From the NCBI RefSeq assembly GCF_014705605.1, contig NZ_JACXIZ010000020.1, positions 1-64,000 of the forward strand: a stretch of DNA of 64,000 nucleotides, written 5' to 3'. The first letter of the stretch is position 1; each line of letters starts with the position of its first letter. This DNA is from Paenibacillus sabuli. Lineage in GTDB: Bacteria; Bacillota; Bacilli; Paenibacillales; Paenibacillaceae. Shown here one piece after another: positions 16,553 through 24,984 of this stretch. The notes under the pieces are model-generated. The model worked only from the letters and a program-made list of their open reading frames with translations, did no database searches and had not been told where the DNA came from. A program made the position numbers and the translations under genes.

Positions 16553-17682
16553 TCGCTCGCCTCCTGTCCCGCCGGGCTCGGCAAGCCGTACAGCTCGGCC
16601 GCATTGGCGTAGAAGATCCGTTCGCGCCGCTCCGCCGACATCTTGGGGAAGGCCTTGAGCGGCGAATCGAAGTCCCAGTGCGGGTAGTCGCTGGCGAACA
16701 GCAAGTTCGTGTCGGCGAAGATCGCATTCATCATCGGCTCGAACATCGCATTGTCGGGCGGCAGCTCGAGCGGCTGCGAGGTGAAACGGACGTGCCGACG
16801 CACGTATTCGCTCGGCGGCTCGCTCACCCACGGAGTCTGGCTGCGCAGCGCCTTCCAGTCCTGATCCATGCGCCACATGTAGGGGGCGACCCACAGCATG
16901 CCGGCCTCGATCATGACGAACTTCAGCTCGGGGAAGCGGACGAATACGCCCTCGAAGATCATGCTCGCCAGATGCGCCATCATGATCTGCGTACGCGCCA
17001 TCCGGTACTCGATATAATGGTTGACGTGGCCGGCGCCGGTCGGCGGGTGGTTGATGCCGATGCCCTCCATGCTGACGTGCACGGCGAAGGGCAGATTGTG
17101 CCGCACGCAGGCCTCGTAGATCGGGTAATAGAAGCGGTTGCCGTACGGCTTCTCGGCGCCGTTGGAGACGATCACCTGGACGAGGCCCGGATGGTCGCCG
17201 ACGCGGTCGATCTCTTGGGCTGCGAGCAGCGGGTCCTGCTTGGGGATCATGATCGAGCTCTTGACGCGCGGATCCTGCGACACGAAGTGGTCGATGCCAT
17301 AATCGTTGGAGGCCCGGCACAGCGCGGCGGCATAGTCGGGATCGGGCGTCGTGTTGATGCCATAGTCTCCGATGCCCGTCAGGATCGCATGCGCGATATT
17401 GTATTTGTCCAGATGCTCGCGGCGGAAGTGCTCGAGTATGCTCGACGTTTTGCCGTCGTTCGGGAATTGCTGCTCCTGCATGCGCCCGCCCTTGGCGCCG
17501 TTAAGATACATCGCGCCCTGCGAGGGCAGCCGCATGCCGAAGGTGTCGATCTGCTCGCGATAGTGGCGCGGCAGGTAGGCGAGCATTTCTTCCTTGACCG
17601 ACGGGATATGAATGTCGCAATCGATGATGGCCGGCTTCGTGCGGCGCTTGCGCGCATCGGCGGCGATAGCGGTGCTTTCCAT
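16549..17682 (-). CDS. amidohydrolase 2 family protein (ACMSD-like metal-dependent hydrolase)
   Basis: 377 residues, a TIM-barrel metal hydrolase. IIDCDIHIPS near residue 20 supplies the first metal ligands. SDYPHWDFDSP near residue 330 has the Asp typical of the ACMSD/gamma-resorcylate decarboxylase group. Members hydrolyse or decarboxylate aromatic acids. It is the first gene of the operon with the Rieske protein. The ATG follows AAAGGAGGACAAAAA. A 12-bp palindrome lies 21 bp upstream. The substrate is unknown. Confidence 0.87.
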   Translation of the reverse strand: MESTAIAADARKRRTKPAIIDCDIHIPSVKEEMLAYLPRHYREQIDTFGMRLPSQGAMYLNGAKGGRMQEQQFPNDGKTSSILEHFRREHLDKYNIAHAILTGIGDYGINTTPDPDYAAALCRASNDYGIDHFVSQDPRVKSSIMIPKQDPLLAAQEIDRVGDHPGLVQVIVSNGAEKPYGNRFYYPIYEACVRHNLPFAVHVSMEGIGINHPPTGAGHVNHYIEYRMARTQIMMAHLASMIFEGVFVRFPELKFVMIEAGMLWVAPYMWRMDQDWKALRSQTPWVSEPPSEYVRRHVRFTSQPLELPPDNAMFEPMMNAIFADTNLLFASDYPHWDFDSPLKAFPKMSAERRERIFYANAAELYGLPSPAGQEASE

Positions 17683-17702
17683 TTTTTGTCCTCCTTTGGA
17701 CC

Positions 17703-17714
17703 GAACAATTGTTC
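17703..17714. promoter_or_regulatory. 12-bp palindrome (GAAC-N4-GTTC) upstream of the amidohydrolase operon
   Basis: GAACAATTGTTC is a perfect palindrome with the shape of a Bacillales LexA (DinR) box, 21 bp upstream of the start at 17682. With no SOS-type gene downstream it could be an unrelated operator. Confidence 0.4.
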
Positions 17715-17861
17715 ACTCCCGAGCGGGCTTCCTTCTCCGAAGGCAGCTTGCTTCTCCGGACGGGAGCTTGCTTCTATCGTAGCGCCGACGCAACGCGGCG
17801 TGAATGCATTTTTTGGACCTTGATTGTCACATAATTGCGCCAAGGGCGAGGGGCGAGGATC

Positions 17862-17890
17862 TTGACAGCGCTGCTGTGGGGCGGTAAAGT
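17862..17890 (+). promoter_or_regulatory. sigma-A promoter of the AraC regulator
   Basis: TTGACA (17862-17867), 17-bp spacer, TAAAGT (17885-17890). Confidence 0.55.
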
Positions 17891-17920
17891 GAAATTCGAA
17901 AGTCCTACATTCAGCGTATT

Positions 17921-17934
17921 AGTAAGCGCTTGCT
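17921..17934 (+). promoter_or_regulatory. cre-like site downstream of the AraC gene promoter
   Basis: AGTAAGCGCTTGCT, core AAGCGCTT, about 11 of 14 cre positions, 31 bp past the -10 box and next to the ribosome site. A roadblock position would fit repression by CcpA. Confidence 0.4.
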
Positions 17935-17946
17935 GGAGGGTCCGAT

Positions 17947-18768
17947 ATGGAAGCATGGACGCAAATGGCGCATGCGCCGATTCAGGTGCGCCACTATATT
18001 TTTGCGGGGCCGTTCTCCGACTTCATGATGGCCGAGCAGACGACGCCGCGCGTGGCGCTGTTGACCGTGGAGAGCGGCCGTTTCACGTATGCGATCGGGG
18101 ACGAGCGGGGCGAGGCCGGCTTCGGCGATCTGATTTTTTGTCCGCCCGGGGTTCCGTTTCGCCGAAGGGCGTTATCGCCGATTCGCTTTCATCATTTTCA
18201 ATTCGACTGGACCGAGCAAGAGGCGGGCGGCGGACAGCGGCGCCATCCGCCGGCGAAGGTGACAGTATCCGACCCGCTGCGGCTCAAGTCGACCTTCGCC
18301 TATCTGCGCCGGCTGCAGGAGAATCGGACGGTGCCTGACTTGCAACCGCATCTGTATCGCGACCGGCTGGTTGCCGATTTGCTGCTGCAGTGCGAGTTGG
18401 ACCGCGTGTTGGCCGAGGCCACGCGCAGTCCGGCCGACCCGCTCATGCGGCGTGTGCGCGAGGAGATCGACGCCCATGCGCTAGAGCCCGGCTATACGCT
18501 GCGTCAGACCGCGCGGCGTCTGCGGCTTGATCCGTCGCGCCTGACCCGCCGCTTCCAAGCGGCATATGGTCAAGCGCCGCTGGCGTATCTGACCAAGCTG
18601 CGGCTGGACGAGGCGACGACGCTGCTGGTGGAGACGGAGGACACGCTCGAGTCCATTGCCTGCCGCTGCGGCTACGACAACGGCTCCTATTTTTGCCGCG
18701 TCTTCACGGCCAAGATCGGGGTCAATCCGTCCGACTACAGGCTGCGTTATCGGTTTTCGGGAGGGTGA
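17947..18768 (+). CDS. AraC-family transcriptional regulator with cupin-type sensor
   Basis: 273 residues. The N-terminal half (about 1-130) is a small cupin-like ligand domain (SGRFTYAIGD ... GDLIFCPPGVPFRR). The C-terminal 100 residues form a double helix-turn-helix (YTLRQTARRLRLDPSRLTRR and LESIACRCGYDNGSYFCRVF). It is cytoplasmic, unlike the three membrane-anchored AraC proteins in the window. Divergent from the amidohydrolase/Rieske operon, so that operon is the probable target. ATG after GGAGGGTCCGAT. Confidence 0.9.
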   Translation: MEAWTQMAHAPIQVRHYIFAGPFSDFMMAEQTTPRVALLTVESGRFTYAIGDERGEAGFGDLIFCPPGVPFRRRALSPIRFHHFQFDWTEQEAGGGQRRHPPAKVTVSDPLRLKSTFAYLRRLQENRTVPDLQPHLYRDRLVADLLLQCELDRVLAEATRSPADPLMRRVREEIDAHALEPGYTLRQTARRLRLDPSRLTRRFQAAYGQAPLAYLTKLRLDEATTLLVETEDTLESIACRCGYDNGSYFCRVFTAKIGVNPSDYRLRYRFSGG

Positions 18769-18801
18769 AGGGGGCTAGTGGCATTGGATAGGCCAAAACA
18801 A

Positions 18802-18875
18802 AGCGTCCACGGCCTCTGCAGCGAAGCGACCTAGCCGAATCGGACGGCGGCGCGTTGCAGAGCGTCGTGGACGCT
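18802..18875. other. long imperfect inverted repeat between convergent genes
   Basis: AGCGTCCACGGCCTCTGCAGCG (18802-18823) pairs with CGTTGCAGAGCGTCGTGGACGC (about 18853-18874), leaving a loop of about 30 bases. No T-run follows on either strand. It could be a terminator-like or 3'-end structure for the AraC gene or the small minus-strand gene. Confidence 0.5.
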
Positions 18876-19019
18876 GGGCAGCTTATGGGTTGCTTGTTCG
18901 ACGAACCTTTGACGAAACTTTGTAGGAGAATCTCGAAGAATTGAGATGCTCGGAAAAATCGAGATGTTCGAACGTGAAGGACAGCCGCTTGAATGACGTT
19001 GACGTTCATAAGTATGTGC

Positions 19020-19112
19020 TTACTCATTAATCTCATCACGCGAATACGTATAGAAGGATCCCGCAGTGGCGAGGATGACGACAATCATGATCGGCAAGAA
19101 GAGCATATCCAC
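19020..19112 (-). CDS. 30-residue single-pass membrane peptide, CydS-like
   Basis: A very short gene: GTG start at 19112 placed 8 bases after GGAGG, coding MDMLFLPIMIVVILATAGSF and ending YTYSRDEINE. An in-frame ATG at 19118 is too near the ribosome site and the ATG at 19106 is the other alternative. One transmembrane helix fills most of it. Length, the Pro before the helix, the aromatic end and the terminal -NE resemble CydS, the small third subunit of Geobacillus cytochrome bd oxidase. No cydAB is in the window, so the link is tentative. The strong ribosome site makes translation likely. Confidence 0.5.
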   Translation of the reverse strand: MDMLFLPIMIVVILATAGSFYTYSRDEINE

Positions 19113-19201
19113 GTTCATCACCTCCTTATTTTCTTTTACCCTCCCGGAGCCGTTTCGAAAAGCCTACATCGAAATTCGCCCGAAGCGCGTTCAAAATTCG
19201 C

Positions 19202-19229
19202 TTGACAAATTTAAAAAAATCGATATTGT
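19202..19229 (+). promoter_or_regulatory. promoter of the MgtC-family gene
   Basis: TTGACA (19202-19207), 16-bp spacer, TATTGT (19224-19229), in an AT-rich stretch. Confidence 0.5.
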
Positions 19230-19245
19230 TAAGAAAATGTAAACA

Positions 19246-19278
19246 GATATGAAAGCGATATGAAAGCGATATGAAAGC
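19246..19278 (+). repeat. 11-bp tandem repeat in the leader of the MgtC gene
   Basis: Three perfect copies of GATATGAAAGC in a row, ending about 12 bases before the GGGGGAGGGAG ribosome site. Two overlapping frames resemble cre half-sites (TGAAAGCGATATGA). Confidence 0.7.
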
Positions 19279-19305
19279 AATATGCTGGTAGGGGGAGGGA
19301 GTCGA

Positions 19306-19845
19306 ATGGAAGATCCATTGCTCGACTGGGTCCGGACTTTTGCCGGGCCGTATGACATTTACATCCGCATCGTGCTCAGCGCGCTGCTCGGACTGCTGAT
19401 CGGCTTCGACCGAACGCATAAGAACAAGCCGGCCGGCGTCAAAACGTTTACGTTCGTCGCGGTCGCCTCCACGTTGATCACGATCGTGTCGATCGAGAGC
19501 GTCGGCGTATACAGCGGCATACACGAGCACACGATGATGGACCCGATGCGTCTGGCCGCACAGATCGTGACCGGTCTTGGTTTTCTCGGGGCAGGCGTTA
19601 TTATGAAGAGCGGCTTTGAGGTCAAGGGACTGACCAGCGCGGCCATGATATTTTTCGCCGGCGGCGTCGGCGTGGGCATCGGCGCCGGTTTTTACGGCAT
19701 CGTCTTGTTCACGATGTTGGTCTGCTTCGTGTTTACCCGGATCGGCGGCTGGATCGAAAAGAAGGAAAGCATGCAGCGCCATTATCGCGGTCATCGCCGT
19801 AGCGGCGGCGAGTCTGTGCGTGAGCAAGACAAAGGCGAAAGGTAG
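19306..19845 (+). CDS. MgtC/SapB family membrane protein
   Basis: 179 residues from the ATG at 19306, which follows GGGGGAGGGAG. The family motifs are clear: LLGLLIGFDRTHKNKPAGVKT (residues about 25-45) and GLGFLGAGVIMKSG near residue 90, within four to five transmembrane helices, followed by a basic cytoplasmic tail. Family members help growth at low magnesium and modulate membrane ATPase activity. It is monocistronic with its own promoter. The leader carries an 11-bp triple repeat instead of a recognisable Mg riboswitch. Confidence 0.88.
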   Translation: MEDPLLDWVRTFAGPYDIYIRIVLSALLGLLIGFDRTHKNKPAGVKTFTFVAVASTLITIVSIESVGVYSGIHEHTMMDPMRLAAQIVTGLGFLGAGVIMKSGFEVKGLTSAAMIFFAGGVGVGIGAGFYGIVLFTMLVCFVFTRIGGWIEKKESMQRHYRGHRRSGGESVREQDKGER

Positions 19846-20138
19846 CCCGAGGTAGCCCGAGATAGATTCAAAGCGTCACCTCGCGTCTCCTCCGTTCTCT
19901 AGGCTGCTGCCGGTCAATTATTGCTGCGGCGAATTGCAGCCAAAAGACGGGCGTGATATGATGAAGCTTACGTTGGGCGACACACCGATTATCGCAACGC
20001 GGACACCGTCATGCGCAAGGCTTGGTCCACGGACCTGCCCACGGCATGACGGTTTTATTTGTGCAGGAAGGCAGGCAGAGGGAGACGTGCCAGCGGGCAA
20101 GCGGCCAATGCATGCGCAAGTTGAACGGACGAGTAGAA

Positions 20139-20318
20139 ATAAGCGTAAAATACGAGGTTGCAGGGACGAATGTGCGTCAAAAGCAGAAATAAGCGTAAAT
20201 TACGAGGTTACACGGCCCGATGTGCGTCAAAAGCAGAAATAAGCGTAAAATACGAGGTTACACGGCCCGATGCGCGTCAAAAGCAGAAATAAGCGTAAAT
20301 TACGAGGTTGCACGGTCG
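20139..20318 (+). repeat. 50-bp tandem array 2 (four units)
   Basis: Units start at 20139, 20189, 20239 and 20289, an exact 50-bp period. Each begins ATAAGCGTAAAATACGAGG, continues TTGCAGGGACGAATGTGCG and ends TCAAAAGCAGAA. Same core as arrays at 9737, 46888 and 61993. The stretch from 19846 to 20138 holds no convincing gene. Confidence 0.95.
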
Positions 20319-20330
20319 GCAGAGTTGCGA

Positions 20331-20344
20331 TGTAAGCGCAAACA
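20331..20344 (+). promoter_or_regulatory. cre site upstream of regulator 2
   Basis: TGTAAGCGCAAACA matches the cre consensus at 13 of 14 positions, directly upstream of the ribosome site of the AraC gene at 20369. Confidence 0.55.
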
Positions 20345-20368
20345 ACTTTTCATACGGGAGGACGGGGC

Positions 20369-22690
20369 GTGCACAAGCTGATGATTCGTTTTTTTGTCCC
20401 TTATTTGCTCATCCTGATCGTCACGCACGGCATCAGCATGTACACGTATTATCACACGCTGAATGTGATGGAGCGCGACGTGCTGGAGGTGAATCGGCAA
20501 GCGCTGGAACAGACCAAAAACATTCTCGATCGGCGGCTCAGCGAGTTGGAGATGATCGTCAGCCAGCTATCCAACGCGCCGCGGGTCACCAATTATCAGA
20601 CTGTGACCGAGCCCTTTGAAGGCGTCTCCACGTATCGTACGCTCGAGCTGGTGAAGGAGCTCTACGATTACAAGCAATCAAACAATTTTATCGCCGACTA
20701 TTATCTCTACTATCAAGCCAGCGACATGGTCATCTCCGCCAATACGAGCTATCGGCTGCCCGCATTCTACAGCGATATATACGGCTATACGGATCTGGAT
20801 GCGGCACAGTGGCGGGAGATGCTCGGCGACGGCTATCACTACAAGCGCATCCTGCCTGCCCGGGAGATGGACGTGCGCGGCAAGCGCGAGCGCATGGTGA
20901 CGTATCTGCACTCGATCGGCATGCCGCATTCCTCCAAGGGAGTCGTGGTCATCCTGATCCGCGAATCGGAGATCCGCAGCCTGCTCGCTCGGCTCGTCCA
21001 TGCCGAGGAGGGGCGAGCCTACCTGGCCGGCGCAGACGGCAGTGTCATCGTCTCGACCGCGCAGGAAGAGATTCCAACATCCGGGACAATGCCGATGCCC
21101 GAGTTGCCCTATGGCAGCTCCGGCCAATTCAAGCGCGAGTTGGACGGCAAGGAGGCGACGGTCAACTATACGACCTCTGCACACAGCGACTGGACCTACG
21201 TCGCGATGCAGCCGACATCGGCGGTGCTCGACACGGTCAGCGCCGTGCAGCGTACCATCTGGACGACGTTGCTCATGTCGCTGGCAGTCGGATTGCTCAT
21301 CGCCGTCTACATGGCGTATCGCGGCAGCCGGCCGCTGCGCGAGCTCGTGCAGCGCGTCCGCGAACGCTTCGGCGGCGAAGCTGCGGATCATGAGGCCCGG
21401 GATGCGTACGGCCTGATCGAGGGCACGCTGGAGCGGCTCTGGGTCAACAAGGATGAGCTGGAGACCAAGATCGAGGCGCAGCTTCCGCTGCTGCGGTTCG
21501 CCTTTTTTGAGCGTCTGCTCAAGGGCGAGCTCGTCACGCAAGACGAGATTATGCGCATGCGGCAACACGCCGGAGTCGAACTGCTCGGCGGGTGCAGCGG
21601 CGTATGTGTCATTCAGCTCGATCAGCGGCCGGTAGCCGAGACCCTGCAGACGGATGCTTCGCCTGCCAGGCTGGTCCGGTTGCGTGTCTTGGCCAAGGAG
21701 GCGCTATCCGGCGCTCTGCCGGCCGGCTGCCATCTGCATGATCTGGGCGGCGACAAGCTCGCTCTGCTCTACACCACTGCGACTGATGAATTGGAGCGAG
21801 CGGCCAAAGAGATGGAGGCGCTCGTCGAGCGTATCGATCGGATCTTGCTCGAACGCCTGCAGATGCGTTGCGTATTGGCTTGCGGCGGCGTGTACGCTGC
21901 CGGCGGCGAAATTGCCCGCTCCTGCGAAGAAGCCCGCCGCATGCTGGCGACAGCCGGATATCGCGAGGAGGAAGCGCGGATCGTGAGGCATGACGGACAG
22001 CCGCGCAACGTGCTCAGTTATGCCTATACGACGGAGCAGGAGACGCGGTTGCTGCACCTGCTCAAGGCGGGCAACACCGAGGAAGCGGGGGCGCTGCTCG
22101 ACCGGATTGAGCGCGACAATTTCCACGATCGCGAGCTGAGTCTGTCGCTGCTGCGTCTGCTGCTGTACAATCTTGGCGAAGTCGCCATGAGACTGGCCGA
22201 GCTGCCGGGCGGCGCCGACGGCGAGCGTCAGCGTCAGCTCGAGCACATTTTGCTGCGGCTGGACGAGCAGGGCGATCCCGCCGAGATGTTCGCCGCGCTG
22301 CGGGAGCTGCTGCTGAGCGTAGGCAGGGAGATGCACGAGCGCAAGCGCAGCCGCAACGAGGGGCTGCGCGATCGAATCGTTGATTACGTGCGCAGCTCCT
22401 ATGCCAACCCGGAGCTTAGTCTGGTGCTCGTCGCTGAACGCTTTCAGCTGTCGGAGGTGTACTTGTCCCAATTTTACAAGGAACAGACCGGTCTGAACTT
22501 CTCCGACGACCTGGAGCGGCTGCGCATGAATCGCGTCCGCGAGCTGCTGGCGGTGAGCGAGCTGAGCGTCGGTGAGATTGCCCGGCAGGTCGGCTACAAC
22601 ACGGCAAGCTCGTTCGGTCGTGCGTTCAAACGAATTCACGGCATGAGCGCCACGGCGTATCGGAAATTGCGACTCGAAGAAAAGCTGTAG
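20369..22690 (+). CDS. membrane-anchored AraC-family sensor-regulator, system 2
   Basis: 773 residues. Transmembrane helices at about 7-25 and 300-320 bracket an extracellular sensor of about 270 residues. A cytoplasmic linker of about 340 residues follows, and the last 100 residues are an AraC double helix-turn-helix (LSLVLVAERFQLSEVYLSQF and VGEIARQVGYNTASSFGRAF). GTG start behind GGGAGGACGGGGC. It precedes transport operon 2 in the same direction but is separated by a terminator, so it is its own unit. A cre site lies at its 5' end. It probably activates the transporter in response to an external sugar. Confidence 0.9.
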   Translation: MHKLMIRFFVPYLLILIVTHGISMYTYYHTLNVMERDVLEVNRQALEQTKNILDRRLSELEMIVSQLSNAPRVTNYQTVTEPFEGVSTYRTLELVKELYDYKQSNNFIADYYLYYQASDMVISANTSYRLPAFYSDIYGYTDLDAAQWREMLGDGYHYKRILPAREMDVRGKRERMVTYLHSIGMPHSSKGVVVILIRESEIRSLLARLVHAEEGRAYLAGADGSVIVSTAQEEIPTSGTMPMPELPYGSSGQFKRELDGKEATVNYTTSAHSDWTYVAMQPTSAVLDTVSAVQRTIWTTLLMSLAVGLLIAVYMAYRGSRPLRELVQRVRERFGGEAADHEARDAYGLIEGTLERLWVNKDELETKIEAQLPLLRFAFFERLLKGELVTQDEIMRMRQHAGVELLGGCSGVCVIQLDQRPVAETLQTDASPARLVRLRVLAKEALSGALPAGCHLHDLGGDKLALLYTTATDELERAAKEMEALVERIDRILLERLQMRCVLACGGVYAAGGEIARSCEEARRMLATAGYREEEARIVRHDGQPRNVLSYAYTTEQETRLLHLLKAGNTEEAGALLDRIERDNFHDRELSLSLLRLLLYNLGEVAMRLAELPGGADGERQRQLEHILLRLDEQGDPAEMFAALRELLLSVGREMHERKRSRNEGLRDRIVDYVRSSYANPELSLVLVAERFQLSEVYLSQFYKEQTGLNFSDDLERLRMNRVRELLAVSELSVGEIARQVGYNTASSFGRAFKRIHGMSATAYRKLRLEEKL

Positions 22691-22751
22691 CTCCCGAGAC
22701 TCTCGTTTTGCTGTAAAGGTCGCTTGCCCGCTTTTTCCTTGTCTCCGATCC

Positions 22752-22782
22752 AGGCCTCGTCCATCCCGACGGGGCCTTTTTC
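22752..22782 (+). terminator. terminator after regulator 2
   Basis: AGGCCTCGTC / GACGGGGCCT stem (one G-T pair) with a 6-base loop followed by five Ts, 60 bases past the stop. Confidence 0.75.
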
Positions 22783-22941
22783 CGCGGATTGCAACGGTTC
22801 TCGAAGGTTTTTCCGAAGGCCAATCTTAACAATTGCACAAAAAAAGAAATCGGGATAAACGCCGATTATTAAAAAAAGCCGGGTAAAGTAGAGGTGGATA
22901 TTTACTAAACAAACTAAAATAATCATAATGGATTTACAAGT

Positions 22942-22955
22942 TGTTTACGCTTTCA
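22942..22955 (-). promoter_or_regulatory. cre site upstream of transport operon 2
   Basis: On the minus strand TGAAAGCGTAAACA matches the cre consensus at 13 of 14 positions, 44 bp upstream of the first permease start. The rest of the gap between 22783 and 22998 is AT-rich and should contain the promoter. Confidence 0.6.
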
Positions 22956-22998
22956 TTTAGCGAATGCAATTTACCATTTTAGAGGGAGGTGTTTTTTG

Positions 22999-23970
22999 AT
23001 GGCCATGGAGCAGCCTGCAAATGCACTGCATCTGAAGCCGCAGCCCCGCTCCGAGCGGCGCCGCAAAGCGCTGATCGGCATCATGCAGCGCTGGCAGCTC
23101 TACGTGCTGCTGCTGCCTACGCTGGCATACTTGTTTATCTTTCAATATTATCCGATGTACGGCGCGCAGATTGCGTTCAAGCGCTACAACGTAGTCGCAG
23201 GCATTTGGGAAAGCCCGTGGGTCGGCTTTGATCATTTCACGCGTTTTTTCAACTCGTACGATTTCTGGATGATTATGCGCAATACGATCGGACTGAGTCT
23301 GTACGAGCTGATTGCAAGCTTTCCAATGCCGATCATACTGGCGCTCAGCCTTAACTACGTGCGCACCCAGCTGATCAAGAAGTCGGTGCAGATGATTACG
23401 TACGCGCCGTATTTCATTTCGGTGGTGGTCATGGTCGGCATGCTGATGCAATTCATGGACCCGCGCACCGGGTTTATCAATCAATTGCTCGGCGCGTTCT
23501 CGATTGGACCGATCAATTTTATGGCGGAATCGAGCATGTTCAAGTCCATCTTCGTCTGGTCCGCCGTCTGGCAGAACACCGGCTTTGCCTGCATCATTTA
23601 TTTGGCGGCGCTCGCCGGCATCGATCCGACGCTGCACGAGGCGGGCGTCGTGGACGGCGCGTCCAAGCTGCAGCGCATCTGGCACATCGACCTGCCGGGC
23701 ATCCTGCCGATTGCCGTCGTGCTGCTCATTCTCAACACCGGCCAAATGCTCAACATCGGGTTCGAAAAGGTCTTCTTGATGCAAAACCCGCTCAATCTGA
23801 GCACCTCGGAAATTATCGACACCTATGTGTACAAGGTCGGATTGCTGTCGCAGGCGGCGAACTTCTCCTTCGCCACCGCCATCGGACTGTTCAAGTCGGT
23901 GGTCAGTCTGATCCTGCTGCTCACCGTCAACACCATCGCCAAACGGGCCGGCCAGTCCAGTCTGTGGTAG
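22999..23970 (+). CDS. sugar ABC transporter permease (LplB type), system 2
   Basis: 323 residues. ATG at 22999 follows GGGAGGTG by 7 bases; a TTG at 22996 and ATG at 23005 are alternatives. Six helices, the first at about 30-50 (WQLYVLLLPTLAYLFIFQYYP). The EAA loop is EAGVVDGASKLQRIW (about residue 212). First gene of operon 2, overlapping nothing and followed after 13 bases by the partner permease. Confidence 0.93.
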   Translation: MAMEQPANALHLKPQPRSERRRKALIGIMQRWQLYVLLLPTLAYLFIFQYYPMYGAQIAFKRYNVVAGIWESPWVGFDHFTRFFNSYDFWMIMRNTIGLSLYELIASFPMPIILALSLNYVRTQLIKKSVQMITYAPYFISVVVMVGMLMQFMDPRTGFINQLLGAFSIGPINFMAESSMFKSIFVWSAVWQNTGFACIIYLAALAGIDPTLHEAGVVDGASKLQRIWHIDLPGILPIAVVLLILNTGQMLNIGFEKVFLMQNPLNLSTSEIIDTYVYKVGLLSQAANFSFATAIGLFKSVVSLILLLTVNTIAKRAGQSSLW

Positions 23971-23983
23971 AAAGGAGGCCGCA

Positions 23984-24880
23984 ATGCGTACAACGGCAAT
24001 TAAAGATTCGTTATCGGACCGCGTATTCACGCTGCTCAACGGCGCGTTCCTGCTGCTCGTGTCCGTACTCGTCCTGTACCCGCTCCTCTACATTGTAAGC
24101 GCTTCGTTCAGCTCGCCTTCGGCCGTCTTGGCCGGCAAGGTGTGGCTGTGGCCGGTGGAGCCGACCTTGCGCGGCTACGCGGCCGTCTTCGAATACAAGC
24201 GGGTATGGAGCGGCTTTGCCAATTCGATTTTTTACACCGGCGTGGGCACGCTGATCAATGTGGCCATTACGATTACCGGAGCCTATGCGCTCTCCCGCAA
24301 GGATTTGCGCGGGCGAAGCCTGGTGATGATGCTGTGCGTGTTTACGATGCTGTTTCACGCGGGCTTGATCCCCGTCTATCTGGTCGTCAAGGATCTGGGG
24401 TTGCTCGACACGCGCTGGTCGCTCATCCTGCCGACGGCGCTGGCGGTGTGGAACCTGATCATCGCCCGCACCTTTTTTCAGGTGACGATTCCCGATGCGC
24501 TGCTCGAGGCGTCGCAGATCGACGGCTGCACGGATTTCAAATTTTTCTTCCGCATCGTGCTGCCGCTGTCGGCGCCGATCATTGCCGTCTTGTGTCTGTT
24601 CTACGCCGTCGGGCACTGGAACCAATACTTCCAGGCGATGCTCTATCTGCGCAATCCGGAGCTGTATCCGCTTCAGATGGTGCTGCGCGACATCCTGGTC
24701 CGCAACGAGGTCGACGCCTCGCTCATTACCGACGTCCGCGTCGCCGCCGAGCGGGACGGCTTGCGCCAGTTGCTCAAGTATGCGCTGATCGTCGTTGCCA
24801 GCGTGCCGGTGCTGGTCATCTATCCGTTCGTGCAAAAGCACTTCGTCAAGGGGGTGATGATCGGTTCGCTCAAGGGCTGA
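23984..24880 (+). CDS. carbohydrate ABC transporter permease (YtcP/LplC type), system 2
   Basis: 298 residues, six helices, EAA loop EASQIDGCTDFKFFF (about residue 188), and the group's C-terminus QKHFVKGVMIGSLKG. ATG after AAAGGAGGCCGCA. Forms the channel with the LplB-type permease just upstream. Confidence 0.93.
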   Translation: MRTTAIKDSLSDRVFTLLNGAFLLLVSVLVLYPLLYIVSASFSSPSAVLAGKVWLWPVEPTLRGYAAVFEYKRVWSGFANSIFYTGVGTLINVAITITGAYALSRKDLRGRSLVMMLCVFTMLFHAGLIPVYLVVKDLGLLDTRWSLILPTALAVWNLIIARTFFQVTIPDALLEASQIDGCTDFKFFFRIVLPLSAPIIAVLCLFYAVGHWNQYFQAMLYLRNPELYPLQMVLRDILVRNEVDASLITDVRVAAERDGLRQLLKYALIVVASVPVLVIYPFVQKHFVKGVMIGSLKG

Positions 24881-24984
24881 CGGCCCGGCTCCGGCAATAA
24901 GCGGCGTACAAGCGGAATGAAGCAAGGGGATCGCAAGCAAGGAAGAATAGACCACCATAACAGGATTCGGGGAGGCGAAGCAAG

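Noticed and set aside
19180-19305. A magnesium riboswitch before mgtC
   Set aside because: The leader is short and consists of a triple 11-bp repeat; it lacks the paired regions of the M-box or ykkC-type leaders.
24094-24107. A cre-like TGTAAGCGCTTCGT inside the second permease of system 2
   Set aside because: It lies in codons for a conserved stretch of the permease and is a weaker match than the sites upstream.
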